Below the pieces are notes generated by a model. It worked only from the letters and a program-made list of their open reading frames with translations, had not been told where the DNA came from and did no database searches. The position numbers were made by a program, and so were the translations under genes. Shown here piece after piece: positions 9,146-17,378 of a stretch of DNA of 64,000 bases (position 1 is its first letter; each line of letters starts with the position of its first letter). The stretch is from Bradyrhizobium sp. AZCC 1719 (lineage in GTDB: Bacteria; Pseudomonadota; Alphaproteobacteria; Rhizobiales; Xanthobacteraceae). The DNA lies in assembly GCF_036924525.1 (NCBI RefSeq), contig NZ_JAZHRU010000001.1, forward strand, positions 3,253,001 to 3,317,000, written 5' to 3'.

Positions 9146-9409
9146 TCACGCAACCTTGTTGGCGCGGTCGTCCTCTTCCTCGTCCTCGGCTTCCTCTTCG
9201 TCCTCGTCTTCGTCGTCTTCTTCGTCTTCGTCGTCCTCCGACGTATCAGCTTCGGCGAGCTCCAGGACGGCAAGCGGCAGCGTCTCGCGGAACAGATCGC
9301 CTTCATTGCCCATCCATACGCATGCAACGTTGCCGTCTTTGACCTCCACCACACTGAGCGGATGGCCGCCGGACTTCAGAATGACGACGTCGCCTGGTTT
9401 CAAATCCAT
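9146..9409 (-). CDS. DUF2158 (YodC-like) protein with acidic C-terminal tail
   Basis: 87 residues. The first 50 residues match the DUF2158 fold: MDLKPGDVVILKSGG, then VVEVKDGNVACVWM. The function of the family is unknown. From about residue 54 the protein becomes an almost uninterrupted run of aspartate and glutamate (about 28 residues) ending RANKVA. Members of this family are normally about 55-70 residues, so the tail is an extension. The DNA for the tail is a GA/TC-rich run at 9160-9245. An RBS GAGTAG lies before the ATG. The acidic tail could mimic nucleic acid or bind basic partners; this is inference. Confidence 0.75.
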   Translation of the reverse strand: MDLKPGDVVILKSGGHPLSVVEVKDGNVACVWMGNEGDLFRETLPLAVLELAEADTSEDDEDEEDDEDEDEEEAEDEEEDDRANKVA

Positions 9410-9478
9410 GATCTACTCCTCGGATTACATGACACGAATCGCACCATAGCGATCAGTCATGACAACCCGATCATGCGA

Positions 9479-10366
9479 TCATGGCCACTTTACCTCCGGC
9501 GGCATCGACGAGAGGATGGAATCCACATTGCCGCCCGTCTTTAGCCCAAAGATCGTGCCGCGGTCGTAGAGCAGGTTGAACTCGACGTAGCGCCCGCGCC
9601 GGATCAACTGTTCCTCACGGTCGGCGGCATTCCAGGGAAGGGCGAAATTGCGGCGGACCAGTTCAGGATAGATTTTCAGGAAGGCGCGGCCGACCTCCTG
9701 GGTAAAGGCGAGGTCGGCGTCCCAGTCACCTGAATCGTGCCAGTCGTAGAAGATGCCGCCGATGCCGCGTGCTTCCTTGCGGTGCGGCAGATAGAAATAT
9801 TCGTCACACCATTTTTTGTATTTGTCGTAGTCGGCAACGCTGTTCGGTCCGCCGCAGGCCTCTTTCATCGCCTGATGGAAGGCGAGCGTGTCGGGATCCT
9901 CCTGGGTGCGCCGGCGGTCGAGCACCGGCGTCAGATCCGCCCCGCCGCCGAACCAGGCCTTGGTGGTGACCACGAAGCGGGTGTTCATGTGCACCGCCGG
10001 CACATTCGGGTTGCGCATGTGCGCGATCAGCGAAATGCCCGACGCCCAGAACCTGGGATCGTCGGCCGCGCCGGGTATCTGCGCGCGGAATTCCGGCGCG
10101 AACTCGCCATGCACGGTCGAGCAGTGCACGCCGACCTTCTCGAACAGCCGCCCGCACATCATCGACATCACCCCGCCGCCGCCGGGCTTGCCGGTGTGGT
10201 CGGTGCGGTCCCAGGGCGTGCGCACGAAGCGACCGGCTTCGCCGGGATAGAGGGCAGGCGGCGCATCGTCCTCCAGCTTTTCGAAGGCCGTGCAGATGTC
10301 GTTGCGCAGCGCTTCGAACCAGGCTCTCGCGCGCGTCTTGCGATCTTCGATGACGGATACGTCCAT
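9479..10366 (-). CDS. hemF: Oxygen-dependent coproporphyrinogen III oxidase
   Basis: 295 residues, the normal length. Recognisable blocks are [50 protein letters not shown] and [17 protein letters not shown], all highly conserved in HemF. It converts coproporphyrinogen III to protoporphyrinogen IX in haem synthesis using O2, in the cytosol. No FNR/FixK-type box was seen upstream. A palindromic repeat (10391-10474) separates it from queD on the same strand, so the two are probably separate units. Confidence 0.96.
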   Translation of the reverse strand: MDVSVIEDRKTRARAWFEALRNDICTAFEKLEDDAPPALYPGEAGRFVRTPWDRTDHTGKPGGGGVMSMMCGRLFEKVGVHCSTVHGEFAPEFRAQIPGAADDPRFWASGISLIAHMRNPNVPAVHMNTRFVVTTKAWFGGGADLTPVLDRRRTQEDPDTLAFHQAMKEACGGPNSVADYDKYKKWCDEYFYLPHRKEARGIGGIFYDWHDSGDWDADLAFTQEVGRAFLKIYPELVRRNFALPWNAADREEQLIRRGRYVEFNLLYDRGTIFGLKTGGNVDSILSSMPPEVKWP

Positions 10367-10390
10367 TAGGAATTCCCAACGTTACCTTTC

Positions 10391-10474
10391 CGTCATTGCG
10401 AGCGAAGCGAAGCAATCCATGATGCCACGAGAAAAGAATGGATTGCTTCGTCGCTTGCGCTCCTCGCAATGACG
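10391..10474. repeat. Palindromic intergenic repeat, CGTCATTGCGAG family
   Basis: The ends are exact inverted repeats: CGTCATTGCGAG at the left and CTCGCAATGACG at the right, with inner arms GCAATCCAT and ATGGATTGC. It can fold as one long hairpin. A 34-bp minimal copy of the same ends lies at 49868-49901. REP-like elements of this sort are common between rhizobial genes. Confidence 0.8.
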
Positions 10475-10480
10475 GTGAAG

Positions 10481-10846
10481 TTAGCCTTGCGGCCCGAAAT
10501 ACGTGCAGCTCTCGTTACAACTGTCGCGATGAACGCTGACGCGCGTGACCTTGCCTGCGTGCTGGACCCGCTCGAAGATATAGCGCGAAATGTTTTCCAG
10601 CGTCGGCGTCCCCAGCGCCTCGACCTTGTTGAGGAGCTTGTGGTCGAGTGCTTTCCGAACCTCTTCCATGCTGCGCTCCAGCAGGCCGAGATCCAGCACC
10701 ATGCCGGTTTCCGGATCGGGCGTGCCGCGCACGCTCACTTCGGCGCGAAACGAGTGGCCGTGAATTTCCTCGCTGGCCGCGCCGAAGGTCGTTCCCTTCA
10801 GGGAATGCGCAGCTTCGAAGCGAAACGATTTCGTCAATTCCCACAT
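10481..10846 (-). CDS. queD: QueD-like 6-carboxytetrahydropterin synthase
   Basis: 121 residues. The zinc ligands of the 6-pyruvoyltetrahydropterin synthase fold are present: His14 in FEAAHSL, and His29/His31 in IHGHSF. LDHKLLN supplies the catalytic His, and the C-terminal SCNESCTYFG corresponds to the end of E. coli QueD. QueD makes 6-carboxytetrahydropterin from dihydroneopterin triphosphate for queuosine. The catalytic cysteine four residues before HGH in E. coli QueD is Ser25 here, and the C-terminal catalytic Glu is Asp, so the activity could differ. It lies just downstream of queE, which supports the queuosine assignment. Confidence 0.85.
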   Translation of the reverse strand: MWELTKSFRFEAAHSLKGTTFGAASEEIHGHSFRAEVSVRGTPDPETGMVLDLGLLERSMEEVRKALDHKLLNKVEALGTPTLENISRYIFERVQHAGKVTRVSVHRDSCNESCTYFGPQG

Positions 10847-10862
10847 CTTGAAAATCTAAATC

Positions 10863-11495
10863 CTATCTGATGCCAAGCGTCTTGTGCGTCTGCAGGCTGA
10901 GCCGCCATTGCGGATGGCGCAGGCAGTAGTCGACCGCACGCGCAGTGTTTTCCAGCACGTCGGGTCCATCCATCGGCTGCAGCGAAAAGCGCTCAAAATC
11001 GAGCCTCGCAAAATCTTCCGGCGCCGCGCCCGCCTGCGGATAGACCAGCTTCAATTCGTGGCCGCGGCGCACTACGAGATCGGCGCCGGCTTTCGGGCTG
11101 ACGCAGACCCAGTCCATCCCTTCGGGCGGTTCGATCGTGCCGTTGGTCTCGATGCCAATGGCGAAGCCGCGCGCATGCAGCGCATCGATAAAGGGGGGAT
11201 CGACCTGCAGCAGAGGCTCGCCGCCGGTCAGGACCACGTAGCGGTTGGTATTCTCGCCGGTCCATTGCCCGGCGATGGTGTCGGCGAGTTCGTCCGCCGT
11301 GGCATAGCGGCCGCCGAGCGTGCCGTCGGTGCCGACAAAGTCGGTATCGCAGAACTGGCAGGTGGCGCTCACGCGGTCCTGTTCGCGGCCGCTCCAGAGG
11401 TTGCAGCCGGAAAAGCGGCAAAACACTGCCGCGCGGCCGGCATGTGCGCCTTCGCCCTGCAACGTCAGAAATATTTCCTTGACCGCGTAGCTCAC
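10863..11495 (-). CDS. queE: 7-carboxy-7-deazaguanine synthase (radical SAM)
   Basis: 210 residues. The iron-sulfur motif is a cysteine in SGCNLW, then after 14 residues CQFC, i.e. the CX14CX2C spacing of proteobacterial QueE rather than the usual CX3CX2C. VVLTGGEPLLQ is the SAM-binding GGE motif, and FLTLQGEGAHAGR the substrate-binding start. It converts 6-carboxytetrahydropterin to 7-carboxy-7-deazaguanine in queuosine synthesis. Its ATG overlaps the trmL stop (ATGA), and queD follows 16 bases later, so trmL-queE-queD appears to be one operon. Confidence 0.95.
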   Translation of the reverse strand: MSYAVKEIFLTLQGEGAHAGRAAVFCRFSGCNLWSGREQDRVSATCQFCDTDFVGTDGTLGGRYATADELADTIAGQWTGENTNRYVVLTGGEPLLQVDPPFIDALHARGFAIGIETNGTIEPPEGMDWVCVSPKAGADLVVRRGHELKLVYPQAGAAPEDFARLDFERFSLQPMDGPDVLENTARAVDYCLRHPQWRLSLQTHKTLGIR

Positions 11496-11977
11496 ACCTT
11501 CTCCTTGGACCCGATCTCGCCTGCAATCGGATGACCCGTCTGACGCATCGCCTCGCCTAGTGCCATGGCGGCCGCCATCGCCACATTGAGCGAACGCAAG
11601 CCCGGCCTTATCGGGATCGTCACCCGAGCGTCGGCCGCGGAGACGACCTCGTCGGTAACTCCTGCGGATTCCCGCCCGAACAACAGGACGTCGTCACTTC
11701 GGTAGCGGAAATCCAGATAGGAACCGGCCGCTTTGGTCGTAAACAGTACCAGCCGGGAACCAGCCTCGTTACGCCATTGCTCGAATTTTGACCATGAGTC
11801 ATGGCGGGTCAGGACGACATGATCGAGATAGTCCATTCCCGCGCGGCGGAAATGCCGGTCGGAGGTCGGGAATCCCGCCGGCTCAATGATATGGGCGGCC
11901 ACGCCCAGGCAGGCACACAGGCGCAGAATCGTCCCGGTGTTCTGGGGGATATCGGGCTGGAAAAGCGCAATCTGCAT
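11492..11977 (-). CDS. trmL: tRNA (cytidine/uridine-34-2'-O)-methyltransferase
   Basis: 161 residues. It carries the SPOUT knot motifs in order: an N-terminal ALFQPDIPQNTGTILRL, LLFGRESAGV in the middle, and IPIRPGLRSLNVAMAAAMAL at the end. TrmL methylates the 2'-O of the wobble nucleotide of tRNA-Leu isoacceptors as a dimer. It is the first gene of an operon with queE and queD, whose products lead to the wobble base queuosine, so the operon as a whole concerns position 34. The start is 281 bases from the divergent Rieske gene. Confidence 0.93.
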   Translation of the reverse strand: MQIALFQPDIPQNTGTILRLCACLGVAAHIIEPAGFPTSDRHFRRAGMDYLDHVVLTRHDSWSKFEQWRNEAGSRLVLFTTKAAGSYLDFRYRSDDVLLFGRESAGVTDEVVSAADARVTIPIRPGLRSLNVAMAAAMALGEAMRQTGHPIAGEIGSKEKV

Positions 11978-12257
11978 GGGGTCAGGCTTTGGTGGCGCGA
12001 ATGAAATGTTTCGAATAAATCACGGCCGGGCGCGGATTTAGTGCATTGCACGCTATCGAGCCGATAGCGGGCTTGCGCTCTCTCGGCAAGGGTGCCAATA
12101 GAACGATTCTGGACTGCTTGTTCCGCCGGAATGGGGGAGGAAAAGCGGTTTTTCTGCCGCCGCGGGGGCCGCGGGCGCCGGCAGCCTCTTCCGGGGCGCG
12201 CTTTTGCGCGGGTCCGGGGCGGTTCCGCTGGCTGCAGACAAGAAAGGGCTTGAGATC
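11978..12257. other. Divergent intergenic region between trmL and the Rieske gene
   Basis: 280 bases with no convincing coding sequence. It should hold both promoters. A perfect short inverted repeat, CGCTATCG and CGATAGCG with a three-base loop, lies at 12051-12069. The last 120 bases are very GC-rich. Confidence 0.5.
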
Positions 12258-12788
12258 GTGACGACAGCGTCTTCGGCGGACCATCCGACACGCCGTGATT
12301 TCCTTTTTGTTGCAACGGGAGCCGTCGCCGCCGTAGGCGCGGCTGCCACGGTGTGGCCGCTGGTTTCGCAAATGAATCCGGATGCCTCCACGGTCGCGGC
12401 CGGTGCGCCGATCGAGGTCGACCTGACCCCAATCGCCGAAGGACAGGACATCAAGGTGTTCTGGCGCGGCAAGCCGATTTACATCAGCCACCGGACCAAG
12501 AAGCAGATCGACGAGGCCCGCGCGGTGTCGGTATCGAGCCTGCCCGATCCGCAGAGCGACGAGGCGCGGGTCAAGTCGGGCCATGACCAGTGGCTGGTCG
12601 TGGTCGGTATCTGCACCCACCTCGGCTGCATCCCGATCGCCCATGAGGGCCAGTACGACGGCTTCTTCTGTCCGTGCCACGGTTCGGTGTACGACACTTC
12701 GGGCCGGATTCGGCAGGGGCCCGCGCCGACCAATCTGGCCGTGCCGCCCTATACCTTCGTTTCCGATACCAAAATCCAGATCGGCTAA
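12258..12788 (+). CDS. petA: Ubiquinol-cytochrome c reductase iron-sulfur (Rieske) subunit
   Basis: 176 residues from a GTG start at 12258; a longer in-frame opening at 12204 adds 18 residues that do not resemble the family. A twin-arginine segment [17 protein letters not shown] leads a single transmembrane anchor, as expected for a Tat-exported Rieske protein. The 2Fe-2S ligands are in CTHLGC (119-124) and CPCHGS (138-143). It moves electrons from ubiquinol to cytochrome c1 on the periplasmic face. The fused cytochrome b/c1 gene follows after 68 bases; in B. japonicum the same arrangement is called fbcF-fbcH. Confidence 0.95.
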   Translation: MTTASSADHPTRRDFLFVATGAVAAVGAAATVWPLVSQMNPDASTVAAGAPIEVDLTPIAEGQDIKVFWRGKPIYISHRTKKQIDEARAVSVSSLPDPQSDEARVKSGHDQWLVVVGICTHLGCIPIAHEGQYDGFFCPCHGSVYDTSGRIRQGPAPTNLAVPPYTFVSDTKIQIG

Positions 12789-12819
12789 GGGCTCGGACGC
12801 CAGTCCGAGACCGCCCTTA
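12786..12819 (+). other. Intercistronic stem-loop between petA and fbcH
   Basis: Outer arms TAAGGG and CCCTTA enclose inner arms CTCGGAC and GTCCGAG with a four-base loop GCCA. The left outer arm includes the petA stop codon. No T-run follows, so it is not an intrinsic terminator; an RNA-stability or processing element between the two cistrons is more likely. Confidence 0.6.
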
Positions 12820-12856
12820 AGCCGTTGCGTCGTTTTACTTCCTCAGGATCGCATCA

Positions 12857-14929
12857 ATGAGCGGACCATCCGATTTCCAGCCGACCAATCCCGCCTTGAA
12901 GTGGATCGAACGGCGCCTCCCGATCATGGGACTCATGCATTCGTCGTTCGTGGCGTATCCGACGCCGCGTAACCTGAACTACTGGTGGACGTTCGGCGCC
13001 ATCCTTTCGTTCATGCTGGGCGTGCAGATCCTGACCGGCGTGATCCTGGCGATGCACTACACGCCGCATGCCGACATGGCGTTCAAGTCGGTCGAACTCA
13101 TCGTCCGCGATGTCAACTACGGCTGGCTGCTGCGCAACATCCACGCCAGCGGCGCCTCGATGTTCTTCTTCGCGGTCTACATCCACATGTTCCGCGGCCT
13201 CTATTACGGGTCGTACAAGGAGCCGCGCGAAGTGCTCTGGATCCTCGGCGTCATCATCTATCTCCTGATGATGGCGACCGGCTTCATGGGCTACGTGCTG
13301 CCGTGGGGCCAGATGAGCTTCTGGGGCGCCACCGTGATCACCAACCTGTTCTCGGCCGTGCCCTATTTCGGCGAGAGCATCGTGACGCTGCTGTGGGGCG
13401 GCTATGCCGTCGGCAATCCGACGCTGAACCGGTTCTTTTCGCTGCACTACCTGCTGCCGTTCGTGATCGCCGGCGTGGTCGTGCTGCATATCTGGGCGCT
13501 GCACGTGGCGGGCCAGAACAATCCGGCCGGCGTCGAGGCGAAGACCGAAAAGGACACGGTGCCGTTCACGCCTTACGCGACCATGAAGGACATGTTCGGC
13601 GTCTCCTGCTTCCTGCTGTTCTTCGCCTGGTTCATCTTCTACATGCCGAACTATCTCGGCGACCCCGAGAACTACATCCCGGCCAATCCCGCGGTAACGC
13701 CCGCGCACATCGTACCGGAATGGTACTACCTGCCGTTCTACGCGATCCTGCGCTCGATCCCGAACAAGCTTGCCGGCGTTATTGCGATGTTCGGTGCGAT
13801 CCTCATCCTGGCCTTCCTGCCCTGGCTCGACAGCGCCAAAACGCGCTCGTCGAAATATCGTCCGCTGGCCAAGCAGTTCTTCTGGGTTTTTGTCGCCGTC
13901 TGCATCGGGCTCGGCTATCTCGGCGCGCAGCCGCCGGAGGGCATCTATGTCATCGTCGGCCGCATCCTGACCTTCCTCTACTTCGCCTATTTCCTGATCC
14001 TGCTGCCGTTGCTGTCGCGGATCGAGAAGCCCCGTCCGGTGCCGAATTCGATCGCGGACGACGTGCTGGCTAAGTCGGGCGGCAAGGCTGCGCCGATGGT
14101 CTCGGCCGTGATCGCGCTGATGGTGGCCGGCGGTCTGCTCCTGGGCGGCGCCGAGAGCGCTCGCGCCGCCGAAGGCAGCAGCAAGCCGCCGGCGCAGAAG
14201 TGGTCGTTTTCGGGCCCGTTCGGCAAGTTCGACCGCGGCGCCATGCAGCGCGGTCTGAAGGTCTACAAGGAGGTCTGCGCCTCCTGCCATGGCCTGTCGT
14301 TCGTCGCCTTCCGCAATCTCGCCGAAACCGGCGGTCCTGGTTACTCGGTGGCCCAGGCCCAGGCGTTCGCCTCCGAATACAAGGTCAAGGACGGCCCGAA
14401 CGACCAGGGCGAGATGTTCGAGCGGCCGGGCCGGCCCGCCGATTATTTCCCGTCGCCGTTCCCCAACGAGCAGGCGGCGCGTGCGGCCAATGGCGGCGCT
14501 TTTCCACCGGACCTGTCGCTGATTACCAAGGCGCGCAGCTACGGCCGTGGCTTCCCAATGTTCCTGATCGACTTCTTCACCCAGTATCAGGAGCAGGGAC
14601 CGGACTACGTAACGGCGCTGTTGCAGGGCTATGAGGACAAGCCGCCGGCTGGCTTCAATCTGCCGGAAGGTTCCTACTACAACACCTACTTCCCCGGCCA
14701 CGCTATCAAGATGCCGAAGCCGCTGAACGACGGTCAGGTCACCTACGACGACGGCTCGCCGGCCACGGTTGCGCAATACGCCAAGGACGTCACCCACTTC
14801 CTGATGTGGGCCGCAGAGCCGCACATGGAAGCGCGCAAGCAGCTCGGCCTGCAGGTGTTCGTGTTCCTGATCCTGCTCACCGTGCTCCTGTACTTCACCA
14901 AGAAGAAGGTCTGGGCCAACGCGCACTGA
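12857..14929 (+). CDS. fbcH: Cytochrome b/c1 fusion polyprotein of the bc1 complex
   Basis: 690 residues. Residues 1 to about 410 are cytochrome b: [16 protein letters not shown] and LHVAGQNNP carry the haem-b histidine regions, and [13 protein letters not shown] is the Qo-site PEWY motif. A linker and hydrophobic segment ending ESARAAEG acts as a signal for the second part, which is cytochrome c1: CASCH (474-478) binds haem c, and a C-terminal helix [14 protein letters not shown] anchors it. In Bradyrhizobium the precursor is cleaved into cytochromes b and c1. The fusion itself is a known trait of this lineage. A strong terminator follows the stop. Confidence 0.97.
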   Translation: MSGPSDFQPTNPALKWIERRLPIMGLMHSSFVAYPTPRNLNYWWTFGAILSFMLGVQILTGVILAMHYTPHADMAFKSVELIVRDVNYGWLLRNIHASGASMFFFAVYIHMFRGLYYGSYKEPREVLWILGVIIYLLMMATGFMGYVLPWGQMSFWGATVITNLFSAVPYFGESIVTLLWGGYAVGNPTLNRFFSLHYLLPFVIAGVVVLHIWALHVAGQNNPAGVEAKTEKDTVPFTPYATMKDMFGVSCFLLFFAWFIFYMPNYLGDPENYIPANPAVTPAHIVPEWYYLPFYAILRSIPNKLAGVIAMFGAILILAFLPWLDSAKTRSSKYRPLAKQFFWVFVAVCIGLGYLGAQPPEGIYVIVGRILTFLYFAYFLILLPLLSRIEKPRPVPNSIADDVLAKSGGKAAPMVSAVIALMVAGGLLLGGAESARAAEGSSKPPAQKWSFSGPFGKFDRGAMQRGLKVYKEVCASCHGLSFVAFRNLAETGGPGYSVAQAQAFASEYKVKDGPNDQGEMFERPGRPADYFPSPFPNEQAARAANGGAFPPDLSLITKARSYGRGFPMFLIDFFTQYQEQGPDYVTALLQGYEDKPPAGFNLPEGSYYNTYFPGHAIKMPKPLNDGQVTYDDGSPATVAQYAKDVTHFLMWAAEPHMEARKQLGLQVFVFLILLTVLLYFTKKKVWANAH

Positions 14930-14956
14930 GCTTCGTTGAAGCGTCATGAATTCGGA

Positions 14957-14979
14957 AAGGCCCCTTCGGGGGCTTTTTT
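14957..14979 (+). terminator. Rho-independent terminator after fbcH
   Basis: The stem AAGGCCCC, tetraloop TTCG and GGGGCTTT are followed by more T, 28 bases after the fbcH stop. It ends the bc1 operon. Confidence 0.9.
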
Positions 14980-14991
14980 GTTGTTGGGCGA

Positions 14992-15097
14992 CGTCATTCC
15001 GGGATGGTGCGCAAGCACCAGACCCGGAATCTCGAGATTCTCAGGGGCGCAAGGGGCGCCCCATAGTTCGATGCTTTCGCATCGCCCCGGAATGACG
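14992..15097. repeat. Family A palindromic repeat, copy 1
   Basis: Starts CGTCATTCCGGGATGG and ends CGCCCCGGAATGACG, with the internal core CCGGAATCTCGAGATTC. Directly follows the bc1 terminator. Other copies: 20893-20997, 25013-25112, 25831-25913 and 26903-26982. Confidence 0.85.
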
Positions 15098-15171
15098 GTG
15101 GGGGCGATTGCGTCCCGATCCCGCAGCGGCCAAAATGACTGCAACCGATCCAGAAATCAGCGGAGGAACCC

Positions 15172-15846
15172 ATGGGCACCCACATCACCTTCAAGCGTCC
15201 GGACGGCAAGGAAACCGCCGGCTATCTCGCCAATGCCGCGCGCGGCAACGCGCCGGGCGTGGTGGTGGTGCAGGAATGGTGGGGCCTGTCGGAGAACATC
15301 AAGGGCCTGTGCGATCGCTTTGCGGCGGCCGGCTTCGATGCGCTGGCGCCGGATCTCTACAAGGGCGTCGTGGTGCCATATCACGATACGGACGCGGCCA
15401 ATGCGCAGATGAACTCGCTGGATTTCATGGACGCCACCACGCAGACGGTGCGGGGCGCCGCGCAATACCTGTCGCGCAACGGCGCCAAGGTGGGGCTCAC
15501 CGGCTTCTGCCTCGGCGGCGCCGTAACCATCATCGGTGCGACCAAGGTTCCGGAGCTCACGGCGGGCGTCGTGTTCTACGGCATCCCGCCGGAGCAGGCC
15601 GCCAAACCGGCCGACGTGAAAATCCCGCTGCAGGCGCATTTCGCCAACAAGGACGACTGGTGCACGCCGGCCGCGGTCGACGCTTTTGAAAAGGCGATGA
15701 AGGACGCCGGCAAGTCGCTCGAACTGTTCCGCTACGATGCCGAACATGCCTTCGTGAACGAGCAGCGCATGGCCGTGCATGACCGCCAGGCCGCCGAGCT
15801 TGCCTGGGGCCGGGCGACGGAGTTTTTCAGGAAGCATCTCGGCTGA
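15172..15846 (+). CDS. Dienelactone hydrolase family protein
   Basis: 224 residues, alpha/beta-hydrolase fold. The nucleophile elbow is GFCLGGA with Cys113, the acid is an aspartate in ANKDDWCTP (161-162), and the base is His192 in YDAEHAFVN. This is the Cys-Asp-His triad of carboxymethylenebutenolidase. QEWWGLSENIKGLCDRFA is the family's oxyanion and early helix. Dienelactone hydrolases act in chlorocatechol breakdown, but many members have unknown substrates; no catechol-pathway genes adjoin it. RBS GGAGGA precedes the ATG. Confidence 0.9.
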   Translation: MGTHITFKRPDGKETAGYLANAARGNAPGVVVVQEWWGLSENIKGLCDRFAAAGFDALAPDLYKGVVVPYHDTDAANAQMNSLDFMDATTQTVRGAAQYLSRNGAKVGLTGFCLGGAVTIIGATKVPELTAGVVFYGIPPEQAAKPADVKIPLQAHFANKDDWCTPAAVDAFEKAMKDAGKSLELFRYDAEHAFVNEQRMAVHDRQAAELAWGRATEFFRKHLG

Positions 15847-15880
15847 GTTGAGCGCATCTCGGCGAAGGAGTTAGCCGCGC

Positions 15881-16783
15881 ATGAAAATCTTCTGCACGGG
15901 CGCATCGGGCTATATCGGCGGGTCTGTTGCGGCTCATCTCATCGCCGCCGGACATCAGGTGACCGGATTGGTTCGCTCGCCTGAAAAAGCCGAAGCGGTT
16001 CCCGCGCGAGGCGTCCAGCCCGTGCTGGGAACGCTCGACGACAGGGACATCCTGGCGCAAGCCGCGCGGGCCGCCGACGTCGTCGTCAATGCTGCGAGTG
16101 CCGATCACAGAGGCGCGGTCGAGAGCCTGCTCGGCGCGCTCGCCGGAAGCGGCAAGCCGTTCATCCACACATCGGGATCGAGCATCGTCGGCACCCGCGC
16201 CAAGGGCCAGCGATCGGATGCGATCTTCGACGAAGACACGCCAATTACGCCGTCGCCCGCGCGCGCGGCGCGGGTTGCGCTGAACGAGTTCATTCTGTCC
16301 CATCGCGACAAGGGATGCCGTCCGGTCATCATCTGTCCGAGCCTGATCTATGGCCTCGGTCATGGCGCTGGGCGAGACAGCGTGCAGGTGCCGTTGCTGA
16401 TCAATCTCGCAAAAAAGCGCGGCAACGCCGCACATGCCGGGCCCGGCGAGAACATCTGGTCGAACGTGCATATCGACGATCTCGTGACGCTCTACGCGCT
16501 TGCCATCGAGAAGGCGCCGGCAGGTAGCTTCTATTTCGCCGAGAATGGCGAGAGCTCGATGCGCGAAGCGTGCGAGGCCATTAACCGCATGCTGGGTTTT
16601 GCAGGACCGCCGACGGCGATGTCGGTGGCCGAAGCCGCCGCCGAATGGGGCGAGGGGACGGCAGAGGACACGATGGCGTCGAACAGCAGGGTGCGGGCGA
16701 AACGCGCGCGAGACGAACTCGGGTGGCAGCCGCGGGCACGCAGCCTGATCGACGAGATCGAGCACGGGTGCTATCGGGAGTAG
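15881..16783 (+). CDS. NAD(P)-dependent epimerase/dehydratase family protein
   Basis: 300 residues, extended SDR fold. The N-terminus MKIFCTGASGYIGGSVA is a Rossmann dinucleotide-binding motif (TGxxGxIG). HTSGSSIVG occupies the catalytic serine region, although the classical YxxxK is not obvious: the corresponding stretch reads RAARVALNEFIL. It may therefore be an atypical, NmrA-like or reductase-type SDR. The substrate is unknown. An RBS GAAGGAG lies before the ATG. The gene is 34 bases after the dienelactone hydrolase gene and may share its transcript. Confidence 0.85.
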   Translation: MKIFCTGASGYIGGSVAAHLIAAGHQVTGLVRSPEKAEAVPARGVQPVLGTLDDRDILAQAARAADVVVNAASADHRGAVESLLGALAGSGKPFIHTSGSSIVGTRAKGQRSDAIFDEDTPITPSPARAARVALNEFILSHRDKGCRPVIICPSLIYGLGHGAGRDSVQVPLLINLAKKRGNAAHAGPGENIWSNVHIDDLVTLYALAIEKAPAGSFYFAENGESSMREACEAINRMLGFAGPPTAMSVAEAAAEWGEGTAEDTMASNSRVRAKRARDELGWQPRARSLIDEIEHGCYRE

Positions 16784-16848
16784 GCGAGCGGATCGTAACG
16801 GACGAAAGTGCGTTGGACCCATATCTCGCAATCCATCTCGCGTTGCTG

Positions 16849-16854
16849 TATAAT
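16849..16854 (+). promoter_or_regulatory. Putative -10 box for the toxin-antitoxin pair
   Basis: A perfect TATAAT ends six bases before the antitoxin ATG (16861), and there is no purine-rich ribosome-binding site in between. This geometry places the transcript start at or next to the A of the ATG, i.e. a leaderless mRNA. No good -35 hexamer is visible at the usual distance. Confidence 0.45.
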
Positions 16855-16860
16855 GGTTCA

Positions 16861-17088
16861 ATGACCAAGGTTCTTGAAGACGCCATCGAAAAGGTGCGCA
16901 AGCTCCCCGAAGATCGGCAGGCTTATGTCGCGGAATTGTTGGAACAGATCGCTGCTGCCGGCGGCGATCCGTTCATTGTCCCCGAGGCCCACCGCGCCGC
17001 CGTGCTTGAAGGTCTCGGACAGGCCGAGCGCGGAGAGTTCGCGAGCGATGAGGAAATGGCCGACCTCTGGACGAAGTCCGGCCTGTGA
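16861..17088 (+). CDS. Antitoxin-like protein of a ParE/RelE module
   Basis: 75 residues: MTKVLEDAIEKVRKLPEDRQ, followed by a helical region and an acidic C-terminal tail EFASDEEMADLWTKSGL. Its size, acidic tail and position directly before a ParE-like toxin mark it as the antitoxin. The LPxDRQ segment is common in antitoxins paired with RelE/ParE toxins. The stop overlaps the toxin start as GTGA. A much longer in-frame opening upstream (from 16645) overlaps the epimerase gene in another frame and is not credible. Confidence 0.8.
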   Translation: MTKVLEDAIEKVRKLPEDRQAYVAELLEQIAAAGGDPFIVPEAHRAAVLEGLGQAERGEFASDEEMADLWTKSGL

Positions 17089-17369
17089 GACTGCGGTACA
17101 CGCCGCGTGCCCGCGCTGACATCGCGGAAATCTACCAGCATATTGCGCAATACAGCCCGCGCGCGGCAACTGCCGTCATCGCTCAAATACGCGCCACGAG
17201 CCGCCTGCTGTCGGAATATCCTGGTTTGGGGCGAGAGACGGACATCTCCGGTGTCCAGGTGTTCTCGACGGCCCATTATCCATACCTCGTCTATCACAGC
17301 GTTCGAGGGGGTGATCTGGTCATCGTTCACGTTCGACATGCGCGTCGAGATGCGCCGGCAGAAATTTAG
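17085..17369 (+). CDS. RelE/ParE family toxin
   Basis: 94 residues with the ParE pattern: MRLRYTPRARADIAEIYQHI, then a helix RAATAVIAQIRATSRLLSEYP, GLGRETDI, and a C-terminal YPYLVYHSVRGG followed by VIVHVRHARRD. ParE toxins inhibit DNA gyrase, whereas RelE toxins cleave ribosome-bound mRNA; the RxTDIxG and YLVYH features favour the ParE side. The GTG start overlaps the antitoxin stop. The pair stands alone between the epimerase gene and a convergent dioxygenase gene. Confidence 0.88.
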   Translation: MRLRYTPRARADIAEIYQHIAQYSPRAATAVIAQIRATSRLLSEYPGLGRETDISGVQVFSTAHYPYLVYHSVRGGDLVIVHVRHARRDAPAEI

Positions 17370-17378
17370 ATAGGGCCG

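Noticed and set aside
12854..14947. A 697-codon open frame opposite the bc1 gene
   Set aside because: It mirrors fbcH, has arginine/histidine-rich composition with no domain, and is a product of high GC at third positions.
16645..16860. N-terminal extension of the antitoxin frame
   Set aside because: It lies inside the epimerase gene in another frame; a promoter and better start lie at 16849-16861.
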